A stretch of DNA of 64,000 nt from Nipponacmea schrenckii. Lineage: Eukaryota > Mollusca > Gastropoda > Lottiidae. The notes under the pieces are model-generated. The model was not told the DNA's origin, made no database searches, and saw only the letters and a list, made by a program, of their open reading frames with translations. The translations under genes and the position numbers were made by a program. Shown here one piece after another: positions 1-15,800 of this stretch; position 1 is the stretch's first letter; each line of letters opens with the position of its first letter. The stretch is from assembly GCA_030562195.1 (NCBI GenBank), contig JAUJPP010000003.1:42538602-42602601 (forward strand). Direction: 5' to 3'.

Positions 1-855
1 GCACAAAAAATAACTCAGTAATTGTTATTTCATAAAACTTAGTTATTATTACCTTAACAGATGTGGTTAAAATACAGTTAAAGTTATTGGTATGATATAT
101 TTTATTTTAAATAGAATACAAAAAACATGGAGGACAATAAATTACAAAATGTTACAAAGTAATATTACAACAAAGTATATATTATTTACAAAACATTTAT
201 TGCATATAATTGCTGTTGTTTTTTGTTTTTTCTGAGAGGCATAACAAAAGTTTTTGCTCTTAAGAAATCAATAATCAAACACCGGATTTCAAACTGGTTT
301 ATGAAACACAAGAAGTACGTTAATCTAAAATTTTAAGCAAGTTTAGACATAAATTGAAATAGACTAACAATGATTAAACAAAGAGTACATGGAAAGGCAA
401 ACAAAAATATCAACTCATGACTAGGATTTTTTAAAATTTTATACATAGAGAAATACATGTCAAAGAAATCCACATTAAATTGGTATTAAGGTTGGTGGAA
501 TTCCAAACCCAATGCTCTGAAATCTATGCTGATTTTTTTGATAAATTCACAAACAAACCTAGCTTATAAACAAAAAAAGCTAAAATTACAGCCTATCAAA
601 AAGGATACAGCATAAAGGCAAAATATGTATGTGTAGTTGAGATCTGTATAGAATATGTCAAAACAATATGTCCAGGCCAATAATGATATACAAAAATACA
701 CTATTTTAATACAAACTTGACTAGAATAATAGTGATTTTATAGTGGTACATATGATAATTTTCTAGAAGGAAAACAATTTCCTTATGTTATAAAGTATGA
801 ATAAATGATCTTTGAGATTGTACAATTAATATTATTCATTATCAAAATTTCAAAT
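1..855. other. 3' UTR/flank of gene A
   Basis: There is no supportable coding sequence here. On the minus strand this is the region just after the stop codon of lectin receptor gene A and probably holds its 3' UTR. AATAAA on the minus strand (TTTATT on plus) occurs at 196-201 and 101-106; either could be the polyadenylation signal. The short open frames here lack coding character. Confidence 0.5.
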
Positions 856-3800
856 TTAAACACCAGTTTCAACCTTTTGACGTTCAATTGTTCCCATGCC
901 ATTGACCTGTATTTTGTAATTTGTGGGTTTAAATGATTTATCATAATCATCAGCAGCAGAAATATATGGTGCAACAGTAACATTATCATATGGCTTATCA
1001 TCATCTATAGGCACAACTTTTTTAGGCTTATTGACTACTGCATACAGATCTTGAATATCTGCTGTTGGATGAACACTGTTTCCATTTTGTTTTATCTCCA
1101 GTGATTCCAACGGAGGAGGGGGAGGGAACTCATAATAATCATCATCAGGATTGATGTAATTCAGAGAGATTTTACTTGCAGGATGATCAGGCACTGATTC
1201 CTCAGACTCAGAATTCATTGGTGTAACTTTGGCAACCGGTTGTGAAAAAGTGACGCTTTTACTGCGTTTATTGGGTGGTAATTTGGTAGGAAAGGGATTA
1301 CTGATAGAAGATGAAGTATGTTGAGCAGGTAATGTTTTATGTCCATTCATTTCTCTATCATCTATAGACATATAGTCACGTTGTGGCAGTTCTGTATGGT
1401 GTATTAATGCTTGATTCTCAATAAAATCACTGGACTTCATATTAGTTGTATCATGGTCGGTGACTATAGCAGGTGGTTGTGATTCACGAAATGTTTGGTT
1501 TCCAGTAGGACAATCTGAAAAACTTGAGACTTTCATTGGACTTCTGCTTATGGAACAATAATGATCATCATCATAATCAAAATGGCGATATGAACTGGTT
1601 TCTAGTTGTGATGGGGGTATAGCTGGATATAATTCTACTTTCATTGGCTTATTTCTCTCTTTGCGAATTCTGAAAATAGAATACAAAATATTTATAATAC
1701 TGATCAAGAAGTAAATGCAAGACCTTTGGGGGATAAATACTATAGTATAACATGTCATTGAATAATGCAAAATAATTTTTCATTACCAAAAATGTTTCAT
1801 CATGCAGAATTGAAAAATAATTGGTTGGTGACATGTTTAAAAACCTGTTGTACATCTCCTGAGATATATATTTATATGTGTTGGTAAACTCTGAATGCAT
1901 AATAAGATTAAATTGGCTATTGACAACAAAAATATCCAAGCATGTGACCTGAAATTTGAAATGTGGAGAGATAATTAGCCTTTGATGTGTGTTAACCTAA
2001 TATAAAGATGTCAATATTTGTGTAAGTTGATATGCTTGTGAACAAATGTCATTAAAAAGACAATTGTGTACCTACCTTCGACAGTGAACTGCTATTGCTA
2101 CTATTACTATAGTAAATATAAAAAATGCTGCCACAACAATACCACCAACTATTGCAGCTGAAATATTTCACACAAAGATAAATTCAAGTACCTATCAGAT
2201 ATAGCTTTCAGAATGTTTGATTAACAGATCACTCTAAATGTCATATGGTTAATTCCTTTATCAATTTGACAGATGCAGAGCTTACATCATAAAGCTCTGT
2301 CCATGACACAGATGCTTAAAGAGCTTGAAACAATGAAATGCATATATATCCTTAGACTCTGGAGTCTTTCAGCATTACTACTTATTTGTGCAATATTAAC
2401 TGTATATACATTATATATTACAAACTATAGTTAGGATGATTGAACACAGAAGGAGTCAAATATAGAAAATTTACCCATATCAGATGATAATGAATTTGGT
2501 CCATAAGCTGAAGCTGATTCACCAATGTTGATACCCGCTCCTGATGTAGTTGAACTTGTTTTGATGATGACCGCATCTTCTGCACGTCTTTCTCCAGATT
2601 CATGTGATCCTACCAATAATTTGTGTAATGATTCACCACAGTGGATCTGAACATAATCATTGGAGTTGGTTGCTGGAAAAATTCAGATGTCATCTTATTA
2701 AAAAATTAGATCAGACTTTAACAGTCATGAAATTGAATAAGTTACTGTTGCTCGATTAGTATTTTGCCCTCTAACTTAAGTTCCTTAAAATAATAAAGAA
2801 ATGTTCTTTATAGTAGTAATATACTCCCCATGGTTTTGTTCCCGAAATATGAGAACTTTTGTGCCTTTTATGATTCCACAGAAATTTATCTTGATATTGA
2901 GCTTACCTTTAACTTCTAACCACACATATGCTGTTCCTTCATTATTACCATTATGTAATTCCAATGTAACATTATTAACAGTTCTACTGTAAACAGTTCT
3001 ATAGCCAAACCAGCCACGATGACCACAGGTTATTTCTTTTTCAAATGCATGTTTATCAGTTATAGTTAAGCTTCTAGAGCACTTCCTATCACCAAACTCA
3101 GCTCTAGCTATTAATACATCAATAGAGAAGAGATTGATTCCATTAGAGAATTCTGTAGCAGCTACACACTGACAGGAGGGTTTTCTTGTAGAGATTGATT
3201 TAGGATACTCTTCGTTAGCTATATACAACACTTTACCTCTCTTGATATCATCAGAACAGAAGGAAGCAATGTCTGCACCTGAAATAATAAGTTGTTAAAT
3301 GGGACATAACTCTTGTCAACTCAAGTCTTTTTAATCCATGACTGCAATGTTTTTTTCCGTTTGCAGACTTCATATTTTAAATATGATATCACTATGCCAT
3401 TCCATTCTCTTAACTATAGATTTGGTGACTTTCAGACCCATTACTTCTGTTTAGTATTCATTACATTATTCAATAAAGATTTATTAGGATAATGTCACAA
3501 AAACAAATGTCAACAACATTGGCATTTAAGCGTCTAATCATGACTTTAACTAAGACTTGATTTTTTCCAGTTAGTTTTATTCTAATACTTTAAGTGGAAT
3601 AGATAGGTTTGTGTAATATCTTAAATACAGTAGTAAAGATCCTCTTAGACAAACATATATTTTCAGTTGATATTTTGTGATTACTTGCTTAACTTCATTA
3701 AGGTGAAAATGATTTAATTAAGGTCTACTTACTTGCAACACAATCATATATAACTGTCATATAATCAGTATAGGATCGATCTGTTTGACAACCTGCTGAT

Positions 3801-6800
3801 CTGATTGGTACATTTTCTACAATAATACTACACTTATCCTTTCCTGAACAGAGAATATTTAACTTTGTATATACTGTATCATCAAATTCTCTACAATCAT
3901 TTGGGGTAGAACGACAACAATCACCTAATTTACGATTTTTACATTGTTTTGCAGTATTGACACCATAAAATAAACGCTTGATAGCTATTCTTTGGTTACG
4001 TGGACATTGAAGGTTTAAGTATTTATTGTTACAGGCACTGGCGTAGATATTTTGTTTGGCTTCTGTATAACCTGAAATTACAGTAAGTTGTTATTAAATG
4101 ATAAAGGTTATTCATATTTTTATCATTATGAAAGGTCAGATTGAATCTTACATGATTTTCTTGTTGAATGTATAAACATTTTATTACTGGTATACAACAA
4201 TAGTTCCTCGACCTGAAGTTATGTTGCAGTAGAGTAGGCAATATCTAATTGAGATTATATTTGTTTAACAATAGCTTTAGAACTTCCTTCTTGCACAGTT
4301 TGTGCACCAGAAATTACTTTATTGAGCTAGGATGTTTCTAGGAAACAATAGTTATGGGCATGTACTTGGAACCACAAAATTTTCCAGGAAGGGAAAACAA
4401 CCACTGAAAAGTGTCTACACATGTCACACTATTTTGAAAAGTGTATGGAAGGCTGGAATTGTGATGATTACATCCCTATAAATTTGCACTAACAAATTGT
4501 ATTTATTTTTAGTGCAGTAGAATGTTTGTATATAAACAGGACTATATTTTGAGGAAAGCTCTGTGATATTTTGTAGTTATGTAAAATGATAAGTCTATAT
4601 GTTCTACTAACAGTTGTATGTAATATGTAAATATGTAATAAATGTAAGATGTTCTACACATGTAAAAGATCAAATCGTGAAACCTCAAGTCTGTTTGCCT
4701 GATCTCAACCACAACTTGGGGATTCTACAAAACTTTACATTTATCACTTAGAATCTTTCTATTCTTGTGGTAGAACTAATATTATGACACTCATTTGATC
4801 ATGGTTATTGTTAGAACATATTCCAAAAAATATCTTATTGAGAAACTAACTGAACTTGGTGTTTATATAAAATTAAATTAGATTATAACATTTTATCTAG
4901 ACCTATATTAGTTAGTTAGAACTTGGTACAAATTGATAATTGATATACAAATAGATATTATTACAAACAATAATGGATGAATAGACCATTTTTCAATAAT
5001 TCATTTAATATTTGTTTAAAGGGGCCTTAGGGCTCAGTGAGTTAGATGCAAGCTCACTAAGATGCTTATGATCAGGACATGATGACATCTGCTTAAAATT
5101 TATTTCTACAGTTTTTATCATCCATCCATATTACTAAATCAGAGACTGTGGAAGAAATGTCATGACTGTATTTGATGTGATTTATTCTTTATCTATAATT
5201 ATGTTGTTATGATTTAAGTAAAAAACTTTGTAACTGGCATGAATTGACATTTCTACTGTTTATACTACTCAATAAACATTACATCAGATATAGCTGCTTA
5301 CATCTTTCTTAAATTTGTTGATTTCTAGACTAAGCTGTAAACACTATAATAGAAATAACAAAATGTTGTGTTACTTCCTTTTGGAACTTGTACCTGCTGA
5401 CTAAAGGTATTTTTTACAATCATAAACTCTACTTAATTTCCATATTGCTCTGAACAATGATTTACTATTGAGTTAAAACCAACGGTTAGTTTTCAAAATT
5501 AATGTAATTTAACAAGTTTGTAAAAACATTTTATAAATCATTCTATTGAGTCAAGAGGGTAGAAGAAAAAGATCTTATGAAGGATAATATAATAATCTCA
5601 GAATATCTGTATTGGCTTTTTGAAAGCGCTGTTCTTGATATGATGAGTACTGTGATGGGTGTGGTTAGTAATTTGAGGCATGGTCACTCGTTAACACCTC
5701 AAGAAACTATGACTTGTATCAACTCTGTTATTTCTTCTTCTGAGATTCAACATAAGGAATAGATAATCAAATTTTGCTAAATGCTCATAAATGATACCTA
5801 GCAGTCTCCTGTATGTTTCTATCATCAAGAGGGCACTGATGCATACAGATATACCTGAATCTTACAATTTCAACATATTGAAACTAAATTAACTTCTACA
5901 AACAGCTCACAGCTTTTATATACAAGTTGTGTTATAAAAACAACAAAGTTACATAACTTATCACATTCAGTTACCATGAAATACAATATGCATATCATAA
6001 TTTACATCACAGATGGTTATCTGGTATGAATCAGGTTTCAGAGAAAACTGTGCATTCATTGAACTCAATTATATACTTATTATGTCCTTTAAAGACTTTT
6101 TATGGTGTATAATGCTATTGCAAAACCTTGCAAACTAACTGATGAAGTTTAAAAAATTATCCTGATAAAGTATTGTAACAAACTTAATCTAGTTAGTATG
6201 TAGAGTCATTTTTATACACCCACATGAGTATGTGTATATTGTGCCCTGTCTGTATATTTGTTGTAGACCCAATAGAAGCTACAATTTCAATGGATTTTAA
6301 TGAAACTTGGTGTGAGCATTAGAATTGATAAGACGGCGGTAAATTTCGAATTTGACGATATTTCAATGAACGGTTTTTGAGTTATCGCCCTTGACTTAGT
6401 AAAATCTCGTCAAAGTTTAATGTTGATGCAATACAAGCTACAATTTTCAATGGATTTGAATGAAACTTGGTTTGAGCATTTGAATTAATAAGACGGCGGT
6501 CATGTTTGAATTTGACTATTTTTAAATGAACAGTTTGAGCTATTGCCCTTGACTAAGTAAAATTACATCAAAATTTTATTGTGGGTGCAATAGAAGCTGC
6601 AAATTTTGATGGATTTTGATGAAACTTGATAAGGCAACGGTCAAGTTTGAATTTGATGATTTATCAATGAATGGCTTTAGAGTCATCGCTCTTGACTTAG
6701 TAAAATTATGTCAAAATTTTATTGTGGGTGCAATAGAGGCTAAAATTTTCAATGGATTTTGATGAAACTTTGTATGAGTATTGAAATTGATAGGCAAGTT

Positions 6801-9800
6801 TGGAATTTGACGATTTGACAGTTTTGAGTGTTTGCAATAAGAAGCTTCAATTTTCAAAGGATTTTGATGAAGCTTGGCATAAACATTGGAATTGATTAGA
6901 CGGAAGTCAAGATTGAATTTGACGATTTTTTTTAGTTATTGCCCTTGACTTAGTAAAATTGTGTCAAAATTTTTTTGTGGATGCAATAGAAGCTACAATA
7001 TTTAATAGAGTTTGATGAAACTTGGTATGAGTATAGGAATAGATAAGATGGTGGTCAAGTTTGAATTTAACAATTTTCCATGAACAGTTTTTGAGTTATT
7101 GCCCTTCACATAGTAAAATTGTATCAAAATGGTATTGTGGGTGCATAGAAGCTGGAGGTTTCAAAGGATTTTGATGAAACTTTGTGCGAGCAATTAAATG
7201 TACATTGAAAGAAATGTTCAATGAATGTTTTTTTAGTTATTTCCCAATTTATTATTCAAATTCAATGCTGCCAGTTGGCGTATATTACCTTGTCTGGCAA
7301 GCTATCTTACTTTATAACAAATTCCAGTATTCACTCAACATTATTGTGAACATTTTTCAAGTGAAGCTTTCTTCCATCGATTATTATAAAAAGTTGAAGA
7401 ATTATCTTACACTTTGAATCGAAACATAAAACAGTTTTATACTCCACAATATTTTTCCAATGGAATAATTAGTCAGTGAAATACATTGATTTGGCTGGCT
7501 TCCAACAGCAATATTTGTAATTCTTGAGTAAGTGGCTAAAACTGATCATAAAAGATCAATATAGGAGTTAAAGAAACAATGAAATTCTTATTCTATAGTT
7601 GATATGATTTCCCAAATTACTCTGTGGACAATAAAAATTTTGACAAGAAATTTATACTTTATCAACCAAGAAAATAAAAATGTTTTAGATTTTACACGGA
7701 GGAGTGAATGTTGCAATATAGTTTAAAAGATAATAAATTTGAAAATTTAGTATAAGCACTCAATAAAAGGAACTTAAAACAGTATACCTATGATCAAATG
7801 ATAATAATGGGTACAAACAATCTCAATTTGTTAAATTTGTTAGTAATCTGTTTTCATGTGATGTCTGAGTTAATATTTTCATCTGTACTCTAGATAGATC
7901 TATGAGGCAAAATCAAGTGAAGAAATCCCGATAAAAAACAGTGGTTTTAAATTTCAGGATCAGAAATCTAATTGTCACATTAATAAATATGTTATGCTAT
8001 AGAACCTATTCATTAGAAAATAAAACTTTAAATATGGGCTAATAGTCTTCAAAGGTACTAGAACTACTAAAATATCATAATTCCATCAAATAGACCAGAA
8101 AATTATACTTTTTATTAAAAATTGGGGTATCCAGAAGTTGAAATTGACCATAAGTGTTTTAAAGACAAGTTATCATTACCCAAGGCACACTTGCCACAGT
8201 ACTTGTTATTGATTCACTATGCTCTTTCTAAGTCCCTCTGACATTCACCTCTGACAAATGGCAATAGTGAGATACAATCTAGCTATGCTGGCATCAAATT
8301 CTAGACTTTACAGTTATATATAAACTATATAAACTGGTATCAGATTGACTGCAACTTGAATTATATTAAATTTCCCTTACTCAATAAGGTTCTAAACACA
8401 TTCTACAGGCTAAAGAAACTGGATTCTATTCAGTCGGAGCCAATCTATATGTTGGCATGATTCTCTAGACAAACACATATTGAGTAAATTATACATAATC
8501 AATTTAAAAAGTACCACATCATTATTTTGAAATTGCAATCATGTTTTTTGTAGACATCAAAGTATTTCTTATTTAATTGGCATTATTTCAGTCTGAAAAT
8601 AAAGAGTAGGTGTGAATGATTGATTAAATTCAATAGAAGCTTGAAGTTGATAAGAATCAATAATGATATAATAATATAACTAAAGTGAGATTTATGTTTT
8701 AATCAAATTAATGACAATAGTTAACATATCATGCTTGGCTATATTTTCTATATGATATGTTAGTGATTGAATCGTTTGCAGTAATTGTTAGTTTATTATG
8801 GATACAACTAATCTCAATGTGTAATGATTGACAATTTTTTTAATAAGTTTTTTTTTATACAAGGGGAAACAAGAATGATTACCGGTAAGTTTGAAAACGA
8901 AGCTTGATGCAGGGGAAACTAGTGGAAAAGCACAAAAATCAAGGATTTTTATGTTCTCTTCTGTAACTAATTTGACTTATGAAGATATGGAAGGCCATAC
9001 ATGCTTTACATCACTGATTTCTTTTACATTTAAACTTGTAACACAGAATAAAAATTTCATCAGACTTACTTTTAAAGTAAATAATGACTGATGAGATCTA
9101 ATGAAACTTACTTTCTAACTTCTAATTGAGTTTCAAGACAGCATGTCCTAGTTTTATCTATAGTTTCAATTTTCAATAATACTGATTGTATCAATATGTC
9201 CAACCAAAGATTTCAAGATATAAAATACATATGATAGTGACATGTTTTACATAATTTGTAACTTAATTATGTGCACCAATTAATTAGCAATGTTAGAAAA
9301 AAAAAAGTAGAATGTTTTCAGTGAATGTAAAGTTTTGGAATGGTGCATTGATATTCAGGTTTGCTGATGATCATTTTTTTAATATTGTCTAAAGCCTAGG
9401 TTCCCAAATTCTAGGTTGCAAAGCACTTTTCTTAGGGGAGCAGACTAGTCTGAAAACTTTTTGAAAATTGAAATAGTTAATGAAAAGAATGTAATCGCTT
9501 AAAAACAGGCACAACCATCACATTAATAAACAATTTAAGCTCAAATAATCCATGATAATGTAATATGAATAATAATAAATATTACAATGAAACTGAGTAC
9601 AACGAGGGGTGGAGATCCCTGTTCCTGGAATGAGTTTGGTCCTGAAATAGGTTGTGAATCTCATTCTAATGTAACTGTTACAGCAGAACAATTCACTAGT
9701 TCTGAATATCTAGTTGCTGAGAAGTACCAATCTTTTAGATTCCAAACTTGCCTTACTTTTCTATGCACCTTAAGTTTTCAAAAACACACTGTCCTTATGA

Positions 9801-12800
9801 AGATTAATTATTGGAAAAATGTGCTGGCAGCATAAGATAACCTGAAGTGCATAGGTTTAAATTTTTAGGGGTTTCTTTTTAAATTTTTTAAAGCCTCTGT
9901 GTCAATCTGTTAAGTTAAACACAATATTTATGATTTATAAACTGTACTCAGAAGTCAAGGGTAAAATATTAATCAAGGTATGGTTTCCTAAAATAGCTGG
10001 CATAATCATTTAAAAATAAGATAAACCTTCTTAGAACTATACAGATAACACTTCTACAACTGATTTCCTGTTTCCTCTTAAAGTATCTACTATTTAATAT
10101 CATTTAACATGTTCTTAGTTTTTTTAATTAAAAAGTTAATACTTGAATTTACCTTTACATTGATTTGGGTTAAGTAATTGTAGAGTATATAGAACTGAAG
10201 TTTCAGAAATACTACTTTATCATCTACAACTGCATGAAAAATATCATTGGTCATAGGTGACATTGAAATATTTTAACATTCATGAGCCATGGCTTCCATT
10301 TTTTGGGTTGATTTGTGCCTTGGATATTTGTAAATAGTCTTCAGAACTACGGTATGAAAATTGCTTTACTCCTTTAAAAAGACTCAAAAGAGGAATTATT
10401 TTTTTCACTATTTTTTTTTTCTACCTGAAGAATTGTGTATTATGAAATTGTTTGCCTTTGTGATAAAGAGAAAATGTGGTGTACAGATAATTGTTGATTC
10501 TCCAATCCTTGCCCTCTTAACAATGGTGAACCATGACCTTTCAGAATATTTTTCATCAAAAATTGGCTTGCCTATCAATGAGTAATATGAGCTGGGTAAA
10601 ATTTGAGATATGAAATTAGATTTGTGATAATTCTAGATATATGTTGGAAGGTATTGATTAATGACCAACTTATTTCTGGTTAAAGTTAAAGAAGATATAA
10701 GAAGTATCTCTCCAGGGATTATAACTCACATATCACCAAAATGAGATCAATGTTTTATTTCAATACTTCAGACAGTCTTATCCCCTGTTCATCTCTTCAA
10801 GTTTATAAATCTTATATCTTTTCAAATGTCATTCAGCTACTCTTTTCTGTGGGAGAAGAAAAACATCAAGTCTGAGAGGAATTTGCAGACCTTGTAGAAA
10901 ACTTGTTACGGAAGTTTCCTTAAAAGCAATGACTGTTGATGATTGTGAGTATTTAATTAGGTTAGAGCTGTGCAAGAAGCCGGCCTTATTACATAATTTG
11001 TGGTAAAGTTAAAAATCTAAATTGAGGTTTGCACTGGATAGATATATGTGTAATGCGGTTAGTTAGGTTGAGGGTCAGACACCAGATTGTGAGATTGTTT
11101 AGAGACAAGAGTAGAATAATTGCCAGGTTTTTATAGAATAAGTAATAAATATTCTACTATGATTCTATTGTTTATGTCTGTTCTAGTAAAATTACTACTG
11201 TAGTGTACTAGATTGTATATCCTAGCATTGTCAATCACTTTACGACATGTAAACACTACATTTCATTCAATGCCAGAAAATTGGCATCAGTACCAAATAC
11301 TTTACTCTGGTTAATTAATCTCCACTAGATCATAAATATCATCTTATATTAGTTAATTATTGTTAACTCTCATTTTTTCATGTAACACTTTATTATAGCA
11401 TGTCATTTTTTAAATTTTCTCTTCAGAATCATTTAAAAAACACTTAATATTGTTTATTTTCTCTAAACATTTTTATAAATAGTTGATGTGAATTGCAGAT
11501 AATTGTAAATGAGAAAACTTCAACAAAAAGCAAAGTACTGAAGTTGCAATAGAAGCCAAAGTTTATAAGAAGAACAGTAAACCTGGGAGATTTGACTGAA
11601 GTACTTTATTTTATGATTATAAGAACATTTGTAAATCTTTGTCATTTTCAATTTAAGTCATCTTCAACTCTCAACCATGTTCACACTCTCTTACGTCATT
11701 GGTTTGTTTTCTTACTTGCAACTTTAACTGCAAATGTTTACTGTAGTATTGACTGGAAAATAAAGATTATCTATAATATGGAACCATATGTTTCATCATT
11801 AATAATATTTGATAGTATTTAGTCCTCTACACCTGTTGGTACCTAGCATAGTAAATCAACTTATTCCCATGATTTATTAGAATATAGTTCCCTCAGTACT
11901 CTCTTTCTCTGCTAGTATTTTCTTTACAATATTCTAGTCGATATTAGTCTTTGATGATGAATATTTTTTATTATGATATTATTAGATACTGTTATAGGTT
12001 GTTTTCTATCAATATTAACATAAGAAAAGATATTTCTCAACCTTGTGTATCAGTGCACCTTAAGCTGTGACAATCCTTTGTGTTATTGTGTCTGACAGAT
12101 GGAGCAGACGGAGGTTAGATCAATTGATCCAGTACACAGTATAATAGGTAACAATATTAGCCTCCAGTTAAAAAAATACAGCCCTAGAAAGTTGAAAAGA
12201 ATGAGTTTGTGGTTAATTTAGCACTTTGAGTCCCGTAACACGAGATCGTTCTTTATTATAGTGTGTAATTGAGGTTTTTGTTGGGCGTTGTGTTCAGCCA
12301 CGTGCCACATGGCCAGAAAATTTAAATAGAAGTTAGGTTTATGGTTATTTGTGGTGTTTGTTATAATAATAATAGTTGTTAGTTTCTGTCATATATCTTG
12401 GCCGACTCTGATCTGATTTTAATCTAATGTTAACAGACTGTCCACAGTTATCAAGATTTATTACAGGTCAAACTACTGTGTTTAAAGCCACCAGTTCATT
12501 AGGAAAATAGGAAAATAATTCATACACCATCCAATCAAGTGCTCACAATTTTAACAACCATAATCCCCTTGATTTGTAATGGTACAGCATTTAAACATTG
12601 AAGTCAAGGTTAAAGCAATGTTTTGGGTGTTTCCAAGTTCTCAAATGGAATGCTATAAAAATTATCTGTGAATTATTGTCAACAAGTCTGCCCATTAAGA
12701 TATAAATGTATAAATGGAGCATAAGAATTAAAATGTTAAGGTTATTCCACTTCATGTCTGAAAGCAAAATGACCTAACATTGACCACATAATTCACTGTC

Positions 12801-15800
12801 CAAAACTCCATATCTATGTTGTGAAGATGGAAGAATCATCAATCATTAAAACTACGCGAAGTGAAGCTAATAATAGTTATTCACAGCCAGTCAGATGGAC
12901 AATTCTTGTTTTCTTTCTAAATATTTCATTACTTTCTTACAAAATGAGACATTTTTCTCAATATTATTACAGGATACAACAGTGGTGAACCTTTTGAAGA
13001 TAGATTCTAAAAATTTGTCTTTTATCTTCATGCTAATGATATGAGACTGAGCCGTTTTTATGGGCTACTGTCAAACTGTGGAAGATAAGAGTAAATTTGA
13101 ATTTATGTCAGTCTTGTGTAAATAAATCTGCTGAATTCTTATTGATTCCTGTCAAATTTGTAGCAAGAGAATGTTGATGCCTGTACATAGAAAGTTGAGT
13201 TTATTGACAGTTCAACATGTAGTAGACATAAATTGATCTGATATTGATCTAGCTCAATCTGTAATATTATCAATATTGATTTAAGATTTATTGCTGCTGT
13301 AAGAAGATAAGGTTGTTATTTGATTAAATTACCAGAAGTGTTACTGAAAAACAATATTTTTTGTAAGAAAAGAAAAAAACAGTAAGATGTTAGGGAAGAC
13401 AAACCCTGCTTTCTTTGCCAGGAACACCGTCACAACCACAAATAAACATAGCCTACAGATCTGTCTGATGCCTCAGGCCACTCCAACTTTATAAAACTCC
13501 ACTCCAAACAAAGCAATTTGTTATGAATTCAGTATCTAGCCACTAATGTATTATTTGCATTGTTAGTATTAAAAAGTGCTAATGAAATCATGCTATACCA
13601 TGAAAATGGAGTTTTATCATCTCTATTGTAATTGTGACACGATGACGTTGATAAAAGTTAATATTAGAGACCTATGATCAAAGGATGAATCCTTCAGATG
13701 AAGCAACTTTATGGCTAATTATTATACACCCACCTGTTTTTATTACTATTCTACCTAGTTTATTATAATATCTAACAATTTACTATCAACAGACAGAGGT
13801 TAATCTTTCCACTAATCATATAATAGTCATATACTCTTTGATATTAAAAGTTCAGACATTACCCCCTTGTGATATTAGACATTATATGATATGAATAATA
13901 CAGGCACCACCAGTTTGCCTGCAGTCATTTTAATTTACTCAATATGTTGTGAGAAGTAGATGAAAGAGACATTTGTTCTAGTTGTAGTAATTAATTTCAA
14001 CTGATTATTATTCACCCTCTTGGCATTAACCAACATAACACCTCTATATATATAGTTCACATCTTGAAGTATTTTATCTTTTCAGACAAATGAACAGAAT
14101 TAGTTCTGCTTGCAGTCCAACTTGTAAAACTTTGAATTGATTTATTCTAAAAGCATTCAAAACATAATTTTGTCTGACAAATGAAGTAGACTTGATTTCC
14201 CTCCAGAATATAGCATTGATTTAGATTATTGGGCCTGCATGTTAGAAATCTAGTTTCATTAAACTAAGTTAAGGTCAGTGTAGCATGTATTCTATTTTAA
14301 ATTTACATTATTATCTCATTTAAATAAAAAAAATAAAATTCTCAATATCCTCAAATACACAGTAACATATCAATCATCCTGCTTTAATAAACAGTATGTG
14401 AAATATGCCATAGTATTTTGTCACAATGTGGTAATTGGAACTACTGTAGCAGTAAAATTCATGGTGCGTTGAACCAGGTTTTGAAAATAAAGTATAAAAT
14501 GAATGATATATTGTTTTAAGAAAAGTTATAGTAATTAGAAGTAGAACACTAGGTACTATTTAATACTCTCTGGGGTATTTTATTTTACAATAGATCTTTT
14601 CTCTACTAGTACAACCAGATTTATTGAACCATTTTTAATTAGATTACCGATTCCAATAAAACACAGAACTAATCTAGCTAATAGTGTGTCCCCTAGGGTC
14701 TAGTTAATATAAGGTGATAATAACCACACCCTACAATACTTCATTATAATTGACCCCTGATGGCCCTCACACTGTGTTGATTGTGGTAAAATAGAGTTGA
14801 GTAGACAGGGGATGAGTAGGGGATTGATCAAGGGAAGACAATAATGAAAGTTGAGTCATACAGCACATGTTGGAATTATAATTATTATATTCATCAACAA
14901 AGAAATTATTAAACATAATAACTAGTGCCAATCTTTTTCATGAATTCCATGCCTGAGTGATTTAACTAACAAATGTTGCACAAAACACAATATGATTCTT
15001 TGTTCTAGTTAGTTCCCAGACTGTGGGGTAAATAAAAATCAGGCTAACTATCAATAAGGAAAAACTGACTACTTTTATTGTTTTTTGTTCCAGTTTCCTG
15101 AAAGTGACATTTGGTAACAATTGGTATGTAAGTATTATGGTAACCATTTGGTTTATCGGTAGTTATTAGTAAAAAAATACAAGAATAGTAATAGTAACCT
15201 ATAATTATAAATGTTCCAATTCACTTATCATTATTTCTCACAGTATAATGCAATAGTATTGCTGCCAATTTTCTTTCAAATGAATAGAAAAAGAGTTTGA
15301 CATAAGTTTCTTTGTATTGTAATTCATTAACAAAATGATTTCATGTACAGCATGCTGTTCATCTATGCAGCCTGTTGTAGAAATAATGAATCAGTTGGAA
15401 AATGAATATATTAAATTAGAAAAACTTCCTGTTATCTTGACACTTCTTTAAAACCATTATATCCTTTTACTAGTACAAAGGTTGCAACTTTGCGAGACAT
15501 CTCTAGGATCCTTGTGAGAAGGTATTAAAGATGAATTATGTGGTGTAAAGATTACATGATAGACAATATCCTCATTATTCTAAACATTATAATCTATATT
15601 GTATTTATAAACTTACTTATTATATCTTATTACTTATTTGTCAGTGATTTTCACTTATATTTCCTCTTCATTTTTAAGATAAAGCAATTGGGTATTCGGA
15701 AAGAAGTTGTTTTTCCATTGAAAACACAGTTGTGAACATTGTTCATAATGTCAAGTGCCTAACAAGCCTCCAATGAAACTTCAATATTAAGCAGTTTGAC

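Noticed and set aside
5035..5100. tRNA-like A-box pattern (GGGCTCAGTGAGTTAGA) suggesting a tRNA-derived SINE.
   Set aside because: No convincing B-box or SINE body follows; the similarity is too short.
12100..12153. Exon-like segment with AG before ATG and GT after (open frame with MEQTEVRSIDPVHSI).
   Set aside because: About 50 bases, no domain and no partner exon; could easily be chance.
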